From positions 5,550,576-5,614,575 of the forward strand of contig NC_059278.1 of NCBI RefSeq assembly GCF_017591435.1: a stretch of DNA of 64,000 nucleotides, given 5' to 3'. The notes under the pieces are model-generated. The model saw only the letters and a list, made by a program, of their open reading frames with translations. It was not told the origin of the DNA and searched no databases. The DNA comes from Portunus trituberculatus (Eukaryota > Arthropoda > Malacostraca > Decapoda > Portunidae). Below are positions 10,909 through 24,285 of this stretch, one piece after another. Position numbers and translations under genes: made by a program. Position 1 is the stretch's first letter. Each line of letters opens with the position of its first letter.

Positions 10909-11065
10909 TTTCCTACCCTTAACAATGACTCATTATTTGTATTAATGAAATTACTGCTGAAATGAAAACATTTTGATATCTCCATGTCATATGTTTCTAT
11001 GTCTTATATTGTACATCAGCATCTATTCTTCTGTGGTTTATATCTATGAAGTATAAGAAATTTCT

Positions 11066-11248
11066 TTAACCCCTTCAGTACTGCACATTTTACTTTGAGA
11101 TTTGTATGATTAGATAATTTATTGACATTAAGTGTCTAAGATGGTCAAAGAATAATAACAGTCTTCACTATTTTAATCCCCCACCTAAGTTTCTAAGCCT
11201 AAAATCACCTAGTAATGAATATGGAAACACGTCAAAGTACTGAATTAA
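11066..11248. mobile_element. piggyBac-type MITE, copy 1 (degraded)
   Basis: TTAA at 11066 is followed by CCCCTTCAGTACTG. The right end keeps AGTACTGAA and TTAA but has lost the GGGG present in the other two copies. Confidence 0.7.
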
Positions 11249-11689
11249 AAACTATTCTATATCATGTCTTGCCATTTCTATAGTCTGTTGCATTATGAGC
11301 AGATGATAAACACACTTGGAAAAATCCAGTTGGTTGTCTTGCATTTCATCTTTCATAGACTTTCATAGATTTCTAGAGAATGACTACTATGACTCTAATC
11401 TCTGCATAGTCACTAAAACTAAGTTCTTATGTCAATGGTCATTGTGGTCAAGGCAGGTATCTTCAATTATCGGCTGGGGTCCTTCTATCTTTAACTCTTC
11501 CTCACTCTATCAATTTTCAGAAAGAACTATTCTGACTATTATGATGTATGAGAATACATGAATGAATAAATTATTATATACTACTAGAGTATAGCAAGTA
11601 AAGTTTTTTGTTTAAGAAAGAACATTTATTAAGATGATAGTTTAAAGACCTCAGCTAACACTTCAATCCACTCCATCAATATGCTCGTT

Positions 11690-11790
11690 GGTACTGTTTA
11701 CATGCATCATGCCTCTTATGAGACCAACTAATACATCTGCTCAACCTGCTAAATGCCCCCTAACACCCCTGCTAATCTGTTCCATGTATA
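11690..11790 (+). pseudogene. SGNH/PC-esterase-like exon 8, copy 1 (degraded)
   Basis: It aligns to 25826-25956 but has lost the AG acceptor (ATGCTCGTTGG instead of ATGCAGGTCGTTGG). It has several short deletions, including in the part encoding the D-x-x-H motif. Non-functional as written. Confidence 0.7.
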
Positions 11791-14201
11791 CATCTTATTC
11801 TCTACCACCCATTGTCCAGGAGCTGTACTCTTACAATTAATATCCTGTGATATTGAGAAAGTTTGAAAACTGCCTGTCTATATATGAGGCCAGCATCCCA
11901 CACACACACTTTCACATTTCCATGATGGTTAATGGTAAAGATAAATAAATTTTTTTATGCTTCTAACACCAGCTTTTTATGTTGACACTGACAGTTATGC
12001 ACAAATTCATAGTAAACCATCTGTATGAAGTAACAATTCTACACTTCTTTTGAGTGAATGGTCAATTACTCTTCTCTGAGGTCATCTGTAGGAAACATCA
12101 TCAGCTTCTCAGATGGCCAGTGTAAATATTAATTTACTGGCAATATCAGTTTCATACCTAAGCCTCTGAAAAATGGCACTGGTTCAATATCCAACTGTTA
12201 TCTATTCAGATATAAACATTCCTGGTGAGACACCCAATGGAGACAAAACCTATCTTCTGCATGACCACAACACAGACATCTGTCTCCATCACCAAGAACT
12301 TTACTGAGCAACAACACCATATTTTAGTTAGCAGTTGTCTTGCATATCTCAGTCTGTGTTCTGCTTTTCATATGGCTACAGTAACTAAAATTCCTACTTC
12401 TGTATGATGCGTCTTTATTGCTTTTCTGCTTACCTCCTTCCTTATAAGATTTAAAAGCGATTCCTGCAGTACTAAAACCCATTAACCTGCAATATTTACC
12501 CCACATCTCCTCTCCTTTCATCTGCTGTTACACCCACAAGATCTAATCTTTATATGTAATACTACTTAATACCCATCTGTTCTTTACACAACCACACTAC
12601 AAAATTTGTGGTTTACTGCAATGTTTAAAACACTTCTGTAGTAAATTTCAGTGACTAATACAGTAGTATATAATTCTGACATACAGATTATACATCTAAA
12701 CTAATAATTTTCAAAGATATACTAGAAGAATCAGTAAATAAAGATCAAAATTAGATAACTTGTCTGCTGTACACACATCTTACCTCCATGCCTCTTGTCA
12801 CCACAATGCTCTCTTGTAGTACCATAATCTTTTCCATTTTTTCTAACATTCACACTTCTGTCATTGTACTCAGTGAGATGTATGGTTATCTCACCTCTTT
12901 CATATAAGGAGTATGACAGGATTGTTTACAATGTTTGTTATCCTGTGGTTAGATACAATTGATCTACATGTTGTTTTAGTTCCCAAAAAAATATATCATA
13001 AGGCTACTTTATACTTTCAGGAATGTACATTTCAGTGATGATCACTATACTAACATTAACCTTTTGTTCTTTCCCATATAAAGAAAGGATCCTCAACCTG
13101 TCTTCAATAAAGTTTCCTGCCTGTCTGAATGTCTTCCTTCATTATTTTTGCAATCTATCTTCATATTCCTGACAAGAGTAATTTCTTTGTCATGTTGAAG
13201 ATCTGTATACAAAGTAATCAGCTTTTGTCATGTTGAAGATGCTGTGATATACACTATCTTGGAATAATCTATTGATTTTTAATGAATAATTCACTACCAA
13301 ATTTCAGTGTTCTAGCTTTGTTATAAATTATAGTTAGGAAAAGTATAGAAAAATGTATACATGTATATATAATTTGATAAGCTGAATGTTCTGCCTTATT
13401 TTCCATTGAAAAGGACCCTCAAATACTATTTGGTAAAATTTTGCACAGAGGACTTGTCCTCTCATCACACTCATTCCTGACCCTCCCCCATTAACATCCT
13501 CTGTGCAAAAACTCCTTAAACTTGCTCTGACATCCTTCCCACTGCAAAATAATACTAGAACATCAACAACTCTCTTTATAGACTAAACTTTCATTTCAAC
13601 TCTGATGCTACACTACTTTAGTATGTATTCCACAATGACACTAGTCTGGTTGCATACAGAACCAGAAAAAACCTGAGAAGAGTCACACCAAACATTAAGT
13701 AAATCCTTCTCTCACCCTTTGTCCCTTTGACCTACAAAATATTCTTTATCTACCAGTATCCTGATCAGTGATCTACTGAATAATGTATAGAGGTTTGCTA
13801 TTCATAGTCCTTGAACCTGCTTCTGATCTGATAAAGTAAAGTTTCTTGATACATCTCCCCTTCTTGATCTGATAAAAGTTTCTTGATACATCTCCAATCT
13901 CAATTTTCAGCCAAGTAAGTCTCACTGACCAGCACGTCTTGTTCAAATAATTTTAAGTTGTAAACATTCATAACCTATTCTTGACACAAATACAAAATAT
14001 ACATTGTCTGTCAGCAACCTCTTCATCCCTGTTGTCCTGCTTATCACTAGCATCCCACTGTGCAAAATACTTGCTAAGACTGTCTTGATATGCTTGAAAA
14101 CAATAAACTATTCATATACAATATCTAATAGGAAAATGCATTGTGGGATGAATTAAGAATGATACAATATTTAATATAAAATAGAGATATAAGAGAAATG
14201 C

Positions 14202-14205
<4 letters not shown>
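11791..14205. other. Non-coding downstream sequence, copy 1
   Basis: AT-rich sequence collinear with 25957-28860 but shortened throughout. It includes a decayed version of the 260-base foldback at about 13380-13590. No coding signal is visible. Confidence 0.5.

Positions 14206-14257
<52 letters not shown>
14206..14257. repeat. (GA)n microsatellite unique to copy 1
   Basis: A GA run of about 52 bases stands where copies 2 and 3 have about 55 bases of unique sequence (around 28862-28917 in copy 2). Confidence 0.9.
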
Positions 14258-14260
<3 letters not shown>

Positions 14261-15789
14261 AGGCAGGAAAAACCACTGCTAGTACTGATTCAAGTCCCTG
14301 CCTTGTCCAGTGCCGTTTCTTGCTACATACTGGAAAAACATTTGATTTTTTGACACCCTTTTTTGACACCCATACTAGTTGTAATACAATAAGGAATGAA
14401 ATATGTTATTATCTTTTACCAGTTGATGTATATAATATACAAATTGATGTGGCAAAAATGTGCCTGTTACACCATCTGGACTGAGGCATTGATCTCTAGT
14501 GGCGTCTCGTCAAACTCCTCGAGACATCTGTCTTTACCTCAAATGGGTTGGCTCTGCAACAGCTTATCTCATTCTCTTAGAAATTCACACCCTCTTTCTT
14601 ACATCACCACATGTACTGGACTGTTTTGTGCTCCAGTAATGATGATAATGAATCACGAGAAAGAAAATAAATGATGTGCAAACACATACTGTAAAGTCAT
14701 GCTTTATGATTCCTCATCAACTTGTGGTTGACATATTCAACCAAATATTTGTCTCTCTCTCAGGATTCAATATTTGTCATCATTCTTAAATATGTCTATC
14801 ACTGAGGAGAGTAATGAAGATGAACAGGAAGTATTGAAAGGTGTGGCTTATTGACACTCAGCCACAGTATTTGGTACCATTGAAATCCCAGTTAATATGT
14901 CGCTCTAAATTGCATGAAGAAAATCGTCAAAACCAAATGAGGGAGATGTGTACAAATAATCTGTTATTCAGTTTTCCTTAAAATCAAGTACCATGTTAGG
15001 ATATTTTACTAAAGGAAAAGATCGGAGTACCTATGTTGAAGAATGTTCACTGGAAACCAACAACATCCAGAACTGACATCTCCATCAACAAGTCTTTGTT
15101 TGCAACATTGCTGCACATTAACTAAATAAACAAATAAAGTACATACAGCATATGTATAAATATTTCTTGTGTGGAGTGAATTCTGAATCACAATTTACTA
15201 TTTAAAATTTTCATGTTTTGATATTGACACAACTCAATCATGACTAGCTTATGAATGAATATACACCATGACATGGTTCATACTCATCACTATAAACACA
15301 ACAGCATGAACAATTTTTTTTTTTTCACTGAGCAGAGATAATGTATCATACAATGAACAAATGGTACTCTTCATAATACTGATGACAGTAGTCTACATAA
15401 TACTGGTAAATGTTGTTATGTGCATGATATACCCATATACAAAATAAATAAAATGTCTATTTTTATGTTTGCTGAAAGGTATAAGCAAATAGTGCTGCAA
15501 GATAAGAACAATGTTATTGACTGTAGTCAGGACCCATTAGAGATAGGATGAAATAATAGGAGGATGGATGACAATACAGATAAAATTACAATACAGATAA
15601 AATTACAAAGTGGAGAATTTTGCATCAACACAAGGTAAACAGTGTAATAACAGCAGGTGGAGATCTCACCACTAACTGACTGTCATTTTAAGAGTACAAA
15701 CTATAACATGCAGAGTGAAAGCCATAGTGCTGAAGAAGCAATTGGATACCAATTCATCAACTGTATCAAATAAAGGCTCAAGACAATTA
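14258..15789. other. Non-coding sequence, copy 1
   Basis: Collinear with about 28918-30680 of copy 2, with small deletions. The long frame seen in copy 2 (28875-29375) is interrupted here. Nothing else is recognised. Confidence 0.4.
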
Positions 15790-16672
<883 letters not shown>

Positions 16673-19597
16673 AGGATAAGGAAATGGTATATAAAGAGAA
16701 AGAAGAGAAAAGAATGGAGCAAGTTTAACTAAAAATGATAAGAACAAGAGATTAAAAATGATGTATACAAACATAGATGGGATTTTATCTAGTAAATTAG
16801 AATTAAGAGATTACATAAAGAAAGAAGAACCAGATATTGTATGCCTGGTGGAAACAAAGTTAAATGAGGCAATAAAAATAGACATAGATAAAAGGTATAA
16901 TATATGGAGGAGAGACAGAGTGGGTAAGGAGGAGGAGGAGTCATGATGATGTTAAGGAAGGAGATAGTGGTAAATCAAGTGGAGTTTGGGGAAGGAAAAT
17001 CAGAAATACTGTATGTTAAGATGCATATTAACAAAAAGGAGTTAACAATCATTGGAACATATGTGCCACCAAAAACAAACTCATGGACTAACCAAGAATA
17101 TAGAGACATGATAGATGACACAATAAGAGTCTTACAAGAATCATTAAGGAAAGGAGAAAAGTGATATTGATAGGAGATTTCAACTGTAAGGAGGTAGACT
17201 GGGAAAATTATGAAAGTGGTATGGGGGAAGATGCCTGGGAGATAGATTCCTGAACCTAATGATAGATAATTTGATGGTCCAAAGAGTAAAGGAAAACACA
17301 AGATTCAGAGGAAAGCGATGAGCGGCAAGATTAGACCTAGTTTTACAAGGGATATACCAATTAACGATGATATAAGATACAAGTGCCCATTGGGAAAGAG
17401 TGACCATGTAATATTAGAGATGGATATAGAAGAAGGAAAGGAAGATAGAGATGAATCATACAAAGGAGACCGATTAAATTACAGAAAGGCTGATATTGAG
17501 AATCTCAAGAACTATTTTAAAACGTAAACTGGGAGGAGATGGAAAACTCATTAACGGTTCAAGAGAAATATAACTTATTTTTGGAAATATACAAAACTGG
17601 GGTCAGGAATATGTTCCGAAATATAGACCTAAAGAAGAAGGAAAGAAAGATTGGTTTAATGCAAGATGTGCTAGGGCAAAGGAGAAACGAGATGGAGCAT
17701 GGAAAAGGTGGAGAAGAAACAGAAATCCAGAAAATAAGGAAAACTTCAAAACAGCAAGAAATGAATATGCTAAGGTGAGAAAGGAAGAAGAAAGAACTAT
17801 GAAAAGGACATTGTCGAAAAATGTAAGGAACAACCAAAATTGTTCTACAGATTCATAAATGGAAAAATAAGACAAAAGAAACAATAGAAAGGTTAAAAGG
17901 AGAAAACGGAATGGTGGAAGACCCAAAAAGTATGGCAGAACTGTTAAATAGTAAATTTCATGAGGTCTTTACTACGGAATCCAAATTTGAAAGACCACAG
18001 GGTAATAGAGACTGTCTATATGAAAGAGATTAAAGTAACCAAGCTTGAAATAAAAAAGTTGATGACGGAATTGGATGAGGAAAAGGCAATGGGACCGGAT
18101 GAAGTCTCAGGCAGAATACTGAAAGAATGTAGGGAAGAACTAGCAAGTCAATATACAACATCATGAAATGCTCAATAGAAAATGGGACAGTGCCAGTGGA
18201 GTGGAAAAGAGCTGAGGTGGTTCCCATATATAAGAGCGGAAGGAAAGAAGAACCTTTAAATTACAGGCCGGTATCACTAACTAGTGTAATATGCAAGATG
18301 TGTGAAAAAGTAATAAAGAAGCAATGGATTGAGTTTCTTGAAGACAACAAAATATTATCAAATAGCCAATTTGGTTTTAGAAAAGGTCGGTCATGTGTGA
18401 CAAATTTATTGAGTTTCTACTCTAGAATAGTTGATAAAGTACAAGAGAGAGGATGGGTTGACTGTATTTATTTAGATCTAAAAAGGCTTTTGATAAAGTG
18501 CCACATGAAAGATTACTATGGAAGTTAGAGGAGAAGGGTGGCTTAAAAGGAAGCACATTGAGATGGATGAAGAATTACTTAAGGGGAGAGAAATAAGGAC
18601 GATAGTTAAAGATATGAAGTCAAGTGGAGAACAGTAGACAGCGGAGTGCCACAGGGGTCAGTATTGGCACCAATACTTTTTCGTATATATAAATGACATG
18701 CCAGAGGAGTGAACAGCTACATAAATCTGTTTGCGGACGATGCGAAACTGTGCAGAGTCATTAAACAAAAGAGGATTGTGAAATACTACAGGAAGACTTA
18801 AACAAGATCTGGAAATGGAGCAAAAAATGGGAGATGGAATTCAATGTGGACAAAAGCCATGTCATGGAAATGGGAAAAAGTGAAAGACGACCAGTGGGAA
18901 TCTATAAGATGGGAGATGGAGTAGAACTAGAAAAAGTAAAAAGGAAAAGGACTTGGGAGTGACAATGGAAGAAAATAATCAACCGGTAAGCCATATTGAT
19001 AGAATTTTCAGAGACGTATAATTTGCTAAGGAATATTGGAGTAGCATTTCACTATATGGACAAGGAAATGATGAAGAAATTGATAAGTACTAAAATAAGA
19101 CCTAGATTGGAATATGCAGGAGTTGTGTGGACTCCCATAAAAAAAACACATAAGAAAATTAGAGACTACAAAAATGGCTACAAGAATGGTTCCAGAATTT
19201 AAAGGGATGGCATATGAGGAGAGACTAAAGGCAATGGATCTACCAACCTTGGAGCAGAGAGAGAGAGGATCTGATACAAGTTTATAAATTGATTAACGGA
19301 ATGGATGAAGTGGATAATGAGAAACTGATCCTGAGAGAAGAATATGACTTTAGAAGCACAAGATCGCATAGTAAGAAACTAAGGAAGGGACGATGTCTGA
19401 GAGATGTTAAAAATTTAGTTTCCATAAAGATGTGTTGAGACTTGGAACAGTTTGAGTGAGGAAGTGGTATCAGCAAAGAGTGTACATAGTTTTAAAGAAA
19501 AATTGGATAAGTGTAGATATGGAGACAGGACCACACGAGCATAAAGCCCAGGCCCTGTAAAACTACAACTAGGTAAATACAACTAGGTAAATACACA
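16673..19597 (+). mobile_element. LINE-A copy 1, 5'-truncated (EN + RT, frameshifted)
   Basis: It begins near the end of ORF1 (GGATAAGGAAATGG, compare 51779 in the full-length copy). ORF2 opens at 16758 with MMYTNIDG and VETKLN (endonuclease Asn and Glu). GDFN, SDH, the RT palm YLDLK and FADDAKL follow across many short frames broken by single-base indels. It ends with two AACTAGGTAAATACA repeats at 19567-19597. APE-type non-LTR retrotransposon of the Jockey/CR1/L2 kind. Inactive as written. Confidence 0.85.
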
Positions 19598-21012
19598 CCA
19601 CTTTTCATTTGCTCCTTAGCACTCTTGAATTTCATCCAATTTGTCTCTTGAAAGAATTTCTTTAGGTTTCCAAAATCTGTCTTGGCATAATTCCATCTTC
19701 CCACTTTATATTCTTCATTTCTTCTAGATTTCTCTTCATCTATCACCTTGAACTCCAAAACTGCATGATCACTCTTTGCTAAAGGGCACTCCACCCTCAT
19801 CTCCTCAATGACCATTGGCTCTGTACTAAAGACCAAGTCCAGTCTTGACGATGCTCCCTCTCCTCCAAACCTAGTATCTTCTTTGACCCACTGAGTTAAC
19901 ACATTTTCCATTGCCAGTGTCAATAGTGTATTTCCCATGTTGTCTCTGATCCTTCCATTGACCAGTCCTCCCAACACACCTCTTTACAATTAAAATCTCC
20001 CATCATTATAGTTCGTTCACAGCCACCCAACATTTCTTCCAGACATGTTCCTGTATCACTTATCATTTCTTCATATTCCTGTACTGACCATGCATTTGTC
20101 TTAGGTGGTACGTACACCACTATGTAGTGCCTCTTTTTCCTTCATTAGTTTCTGCTCTGATCTTTAGCACTTCTGCCTTTCCCATACCTTCTTTCACTTG
20201 ATCCACCTTTATATCTTTTTAACCAGCAACATCACTCCTCCTCCCATCTTACCTACTCTATTTCTTTTCCAAACATTATATTTCCTTCTCCAACCATCAT
20301 CAGGTCTTCTCCTCTCTCAGTTTTGTTTCAGTAAGACCCACAATATCTGGGTTCTTGTCCTCAAGTAATCGTTGAGTTCTAAAATCCCGATATCACTCCA
20401 TTTATGTTGGAATACATTACATTCCGCTCATACGTAAGTTTCTTTAGTCCTTTCTTGCTGTACTTTTCTGGGTTATGAACCACTTCCTCAGTCTCATATC
20501 CAAGATTCTCCAGAAAACTCTTTCTTCTCCTCTTCTGTCCTCTCTTCATTTTTTTTCAAAGCCTCCTTTCTCAACTCATTTAACATTTCTCTTCCTTTTC
20601 ACCGAGATCTCTTCTCAACCAAATCTTCCTTGTTGTTTCCTGCTGGGCTAGCCTCCATGACTTCTCCACCAATTCATCTACATCCTTTTGTGACTTAAGT
20701 TTGATTCTTATTGGCCTCATACCTTCTCCTGTGAACTTTCCAATTCTATGGAAGTCCTCTATTTCTTGTACTAGGTCTTTTCCCTCCTCCTGCACCACAT
20801 TAATGATATTATTTATCACCTTTTTTATGTTTTTCTCTCTCTCCATTTTACTTGGTGTCTTATCCTCCTCCACACCAAATATCACCACACATCTCTTTTT
20901 GTCTAGAGTTTCCCTCACCAATGTCTCATTTGACTTAATAACCTTCACAACTTTCTCAGCAATCTTCTCTTCTATGATCTGTTGATCTATAATTTCAGCA
21001 AGGCCCAAAGTT
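19598..21012 (-). mobile_element. LINE-C internal part (ORF1 end and endonuclease), reversed
   Basis: Reverse complement of about 47215-48630. Frame 20580-21008 encodes the ORF1 RNA-binding part (RCVVIFGVEED, then RPIRIKLKSQKDVDEL). Frames 19492-20120 encode endonuclease with PPKTNAW, GDFNCKEVCWEDW and KSDHAVLEF. It is cut at its 3' side by the LINE-A1 tail and at its 5' side by the MULE. The rest of its 5' end is at 9772-10348. Confidence 0.85.
21004..21012. repeat. Target-site duplicate, left side of MULE
   Basis: CCCAAAGTT is LINE-C sequence directly before the MULE left end. The same nine bases follow the MULE right end at 9772-9780. Nine bases is the typical MULE duplication length. Confidence 0.65.
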
Positions 21013-21188
21013 CGGCACGTCTAAATACTATCGGAACACTATCGGAACAGAAATACTATCGGAACACTACTATCGGAACACAAAAAGTGACCAATTATGG
21101 ATAAATATACAAGAAATCAAGTTAGTAATGGGATGTAAACGTTGCTAAGAACATGAACTATTAAGAATTAATAATTACATTGACTTTT
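21013..21188. repeat. MULE left terminal inverted repeat
   Basis: It matches the reverse complement of 24131-24285 nearly throughout. The outer 70 bases hold four copies of ACTATCGGAACA (21027, 21038, 21055, 21069; the first two overlap by a base). These are candidate transposase binding sites. Confidence 0.85.
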
Positions 21189-21484
21189 GCCTCTTTGCCA
21201 AGGGTGATGTCACGGACAGCGGCTGCGCCACGCCGCTCTCAGTTGGTGTCGAGCTGGGTAAAGGAGAGGGAGTGTGAGCCGCTCTAGTGTCGGGAGTTTC
21301 CCACACATATCAGATTCTTTTTGGTAATTGACTGGTGAACACGCTGCTTTTTCTAATCAATTGCGATTTTATATTGACCTTAGTTTGTCAACTTCTGGCT
21401 TTATATTGATATTCAATTGCTCTGTACGCGTTTGGTAAACTGTGACTGTAATTAAGTCTAGCTTTTCACTGCTTAACTGTTACT

Positions 21485-22309
21485 ATGGGAAGAAAGAGAG
21501 CCGCTGCTGCTTCAGTCAGTAAGACTAGCAAACGCAGTAAAAGCTCTGCTGAGTTTCCATGGGATTTGCACTGAAGAGTGTCATTTGGACACTATACAGT
21601 GCACATGCAAGAAATGGTTCCATAGGAAATGTGAAAATTTGAGTGACTTGGAATTTGAGGCACTTGGCACAATGGACACTGATTATAACTGTCACAACTG
21701 TGTGAGTGGTAATGATGGATATTTTGATTTCTTGGCACTTATGCGACTTAGTTTGGCTGCTATGTGGTAGTGTTGCCCTTGGTGAGGCTATTATGAGGGA
21801 AGGTATTTCATTGCCCAAGGATTGCAGATTCCGAACTGATAGGCCTGCAAATAAGGCTCATTACACTTTGGACCAAACTGCTCTTGGCCTTCTTAATGCA
21901 GGTGGACTTAGTAAATTAGCCGAAAACAGTATTCCTTGTTATGTGAATGGAAATGGGAATTGCTTGTTCAATAGTGCATCAGTTTGGCTTTGTGGAAACG
22001 AATCATTGGCAGCAGAATTGCGTGTCCGATGTGTTGTGGAAATGTTAGAAAATGAGAAATATTACAATGAAATTCCAATGTCTGACACTTACAGATTACT
22101 TTCACCCAAATATGATCAGGCTATATATGATTGTGCAATTAATGGCAGATATTCCTCTGTTTGGACAGTTATGGCACTTGCATCAGTTTTGTAGGAAAGT
22201 CAGACTTGTGTATCCTCCAATTAATGGTACAGCTGATTTGGCTCACACAGCTCTCCATGATGTTTTTGATCCTTTGGACACAAAATTGAACAAGATGAGG
22301 TTGTAATAA
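21485..22309 (+). pseudogene. MULE protein, N-terminal part: PHD-like finger and OTU protease domain
   Basis: ATG at 21485 opens a basic, Ser/Lys-rich N-terminus (MGRKRAAAASVSKTSKRSK) that stops after 28 residues. The next frame gives CTEEC, QCTC, WFHRKC and CHNC (about 21568-21700), the Cys/His pattern and WFH of a PHD finger. A further frame (21706-22194) gives an OTU-like core, YVNGNGNCLFNSAS, with the nucleophile Cys in NC. The catalytic Asp usual two residues before that Asn-Cys pair (DGNC) is Asn here. At least two frameshifts break the gene. OTU enzymes cut ubiquitin-type isopeptide bonds, and a role in the transposon cycle is unknown. Confidence 0.65.
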
Positions 22310-23127
22310 TGTGGACTGTGTTTGGTAATAAGCATCTTCACTCAGGAATCTGGACTCCAGATCATTTTGTTCCCTTGTTGCCTAAAAGTAGAAGCAAACT
22401 AAATGCAAAGCTTTACGTTCCTAACAATATACCTACGCAAATTACAAAAATGAAGGAATTCTCTACAGAAACATGTGTCATAAATGACTCCTGGGTTTCA
22501 GACAATGATGGTTACAGGGAAACTTGCAGTATTAGCAGCTACGATGAGGAATTCCCTCCACTTTCTAGTGAAATTATTTCTCCAAATAAGAATGTTGACA
22601 GTTCAAAAGTAGATGATAGCAACAATGATGTTCAGGAAGAGTGTGATGCGAGTATCAACTCAGATATGGAAAATAAGGGATCTGATTCTGAGACAGAGCC
22701 TCCTTTGCCAAAAGCAGTTGGTGGCCAATCGATCAGTAAATTTCTGGACTTGGAAGAGGTTATCCAAACTTTATTAAGTTCAGATAAAGGTAGTATCTTA
22801 CATGCTGTGCCAGACAATGACAAGAGCAACCTGTATTTCCTGGTTGACAATTCTGATAACATAAGAAGAAGAGAAACCAAAACTAAGAGTGTTTTTTTTT
22901 ATGACTGTGGAGCATGGGATTCTAGCAAAGCAAAGACAGAAAGGTTGTATGTAACTGATGGACCTAATGACACCCTTCTGACATTATATTTTAGAAATGG
23001 AGTTTACAACTTGGCCAAACGGGTTAATGGAAAGAAAACTCTAGTACCCTTAGACCCCCAGCCAAATCAATCAGATGTGACCATAATTACAAGGTACAGT
23101 GTATCCCTGAAAAGAGAGGACGTTTAA
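22309..23127 (+). pseudogene. MULE protein, middle part: OTU C-terminus and acidic linker
   Basis: A 272-residue open frame. HLHSGIWTPDHFVPLLP near its start supplies the His expected for the OTU active site (W-x-P-D-H-F). A Ser/Asp/Glu-rich linker follows, then a folded-looking region with FLVDNSDNIRRRETKTKSVF. The frame ends at 23125-23127, exactly where the transposase core should begin. In another frame the sequence reads KERTFNLGKCYVTTLVYK, where related MULEs usually have Asp just before TFNLG. Here it is Glu-Arg, so the first catalytic Asp looks lost. Confidence 0.6.
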
Positions 23128-23128
23128 C

Positions 23129-24077
23129 TTGGGAAAGTGCTATGTTACCACACTGGTGTATAAGAACTTAAAGGTCCTTCACAGAGAAACTAATGACCAC
23201 CCATTGTTTTTTGGCCCCATGTACCTACACTGGGATGGTAAAATGGAAACATATCATAATTTTTTTGCTACACTTAAACCATTACTGGACAACTCACTTT
23301 CTGAGTCAGAGCTAACCTTAGACATCAAAATTGGTAGTGATGAGGAAAAGGCATTGTGTAAGGCCATTGACAGTAATTTCCCTAGGGCTACTAGATTCCT
23401 CTGCACTAAACACCTCAAGGATAATGTTGCTGAATATCTTAAAAACAAAGAAGGGGCAAGCACTTACGCTAGAAAAGAGGTCATAGACGATCTATTTGGC
23501 CAGGAAGGCTTAGGCAGTAGTAATGACAGTTTCCAATTTGAACAGCGAGCCTCAGATATTAGAGAGAAACATTTGGAAAGTATGCCAAGTTTTGTATCAT
23601 ATTTCGAAAACCGAATAAAAGATTTGATGTTCAAGCATGTTTACAAACCAAACCAAGATCGTATTCCCCAAACAGACCGTCTTTGGACCAATAATAATTG
23701 TGAATCTCTGAATTTTGTGATCAAAAAGGCCATAAATTGGAAGTCTCAAAAATTACCTGATTTAATAAAGACACTTTACAGTGTGGCTAATATTCGAATG
23801 CTGGACCTACGACGGGCTCTCTTTGGCATGGGAAATTATGTCCTCCACCCTTCCCTACATAAGAAATTCTATGTTGGGCATGCCCACTGGAAAAACAAAA
23901 GTGAAGATGACAAAAAAAAAACTTTTCTCAGCATTTTGCACTTACAAGAAACAGCAAATTCCTGAAATGGTAACCTCCACTGACGGTGAATTAAAAGTTC
24001 CAAATGTGGGTGGTATTGCCAAAAAACCTGGCCAGCGTAGACCACCCAGGGCAGAAAGAGCAGCACCAAAAAAATAA
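23129..24077 (+). pseudogene. MULE transposase domain and basic C-terminal tail
   Basis: Frame 23129-23965 contains FFGPMYLHWDGKMETYHNF, then GSDEEKALCKAI (second catalytic Asp), the CTKHLKDNV C-x2-H signature, and NNCESLNFVIKKA (third acidic residue, Glu). These mark a MULE-type RNase H-fold DDE transposase. An A-tract of about ten bases near 23912 shifts the frame. In the shifted frame (to 24077) the protein goes on through KKQQIPEMVTSTDGELK to a basic tail ending RPPRAERAAPKK. The copy at 8714 reads through the A-tract. The domain is otherwise well preserved, so decay is recent. Confidence 0.8.
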
Positions 24078-24130
24078 TGCAATACACCTTTCCTATGGTA
24101 CACCTACCACCAAATCACTATGGTTCCCAA

Positions 24131-24285
24131 CAAAGTCAATGTAATTATTAATTCTTAATTGTTCATGTTCTTAGCAACGTTTACATCCCATTACTAACTT
24201 GATTTCTTGTATATTTATCCATATTTGGTCACTTTTTGTGGTCCGATAGTAGTGTTCCGATAGTATTTCTGTTCCAATAGTGTTC
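24131..24285. repeat. MULE right terminal inverted repeat, truncated
   Basis: Reverse complement of the left repeat through ACTATTGGAACA, then broken off. The fully ended version is at about 9615-9771. Confidence 0.85.

Larger units (their letters stand above)
21013..24285 (+). mobile_element. Mutator-like (MULE) DNA transposon with PHD and OTU domains
   Basis: A 3.3-kb element bounded by long terminal inverted repeats (left 21013-21188, right 24131-24285). It carries one decayed + strand gene from about 21485 to 24077. It is inserted in a reversed LINE-C. The right terminus here lacks the last roughly 25 bases (CGATAGT...GACGTGCC, present in the copy ending at 9771) and runs straight into the LINE-C 5' end. 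A further 520 bases of LINE-C are therefore missing at this junction. Confidence 0.85.

Noticed and set aside
16758..19476. Host genes encoding reverse transcriptase-like proteins
   Set aside because: The EN-RT order, 3' tails and repeated copies show LINEs.
22632..22880. Minus-strand frames inside the MULE and LINEs (also 8752, 17559, 32826, 57238 and others)
   Set aside because: They are antisense shadows of the coding strand, with no motifs of their own.
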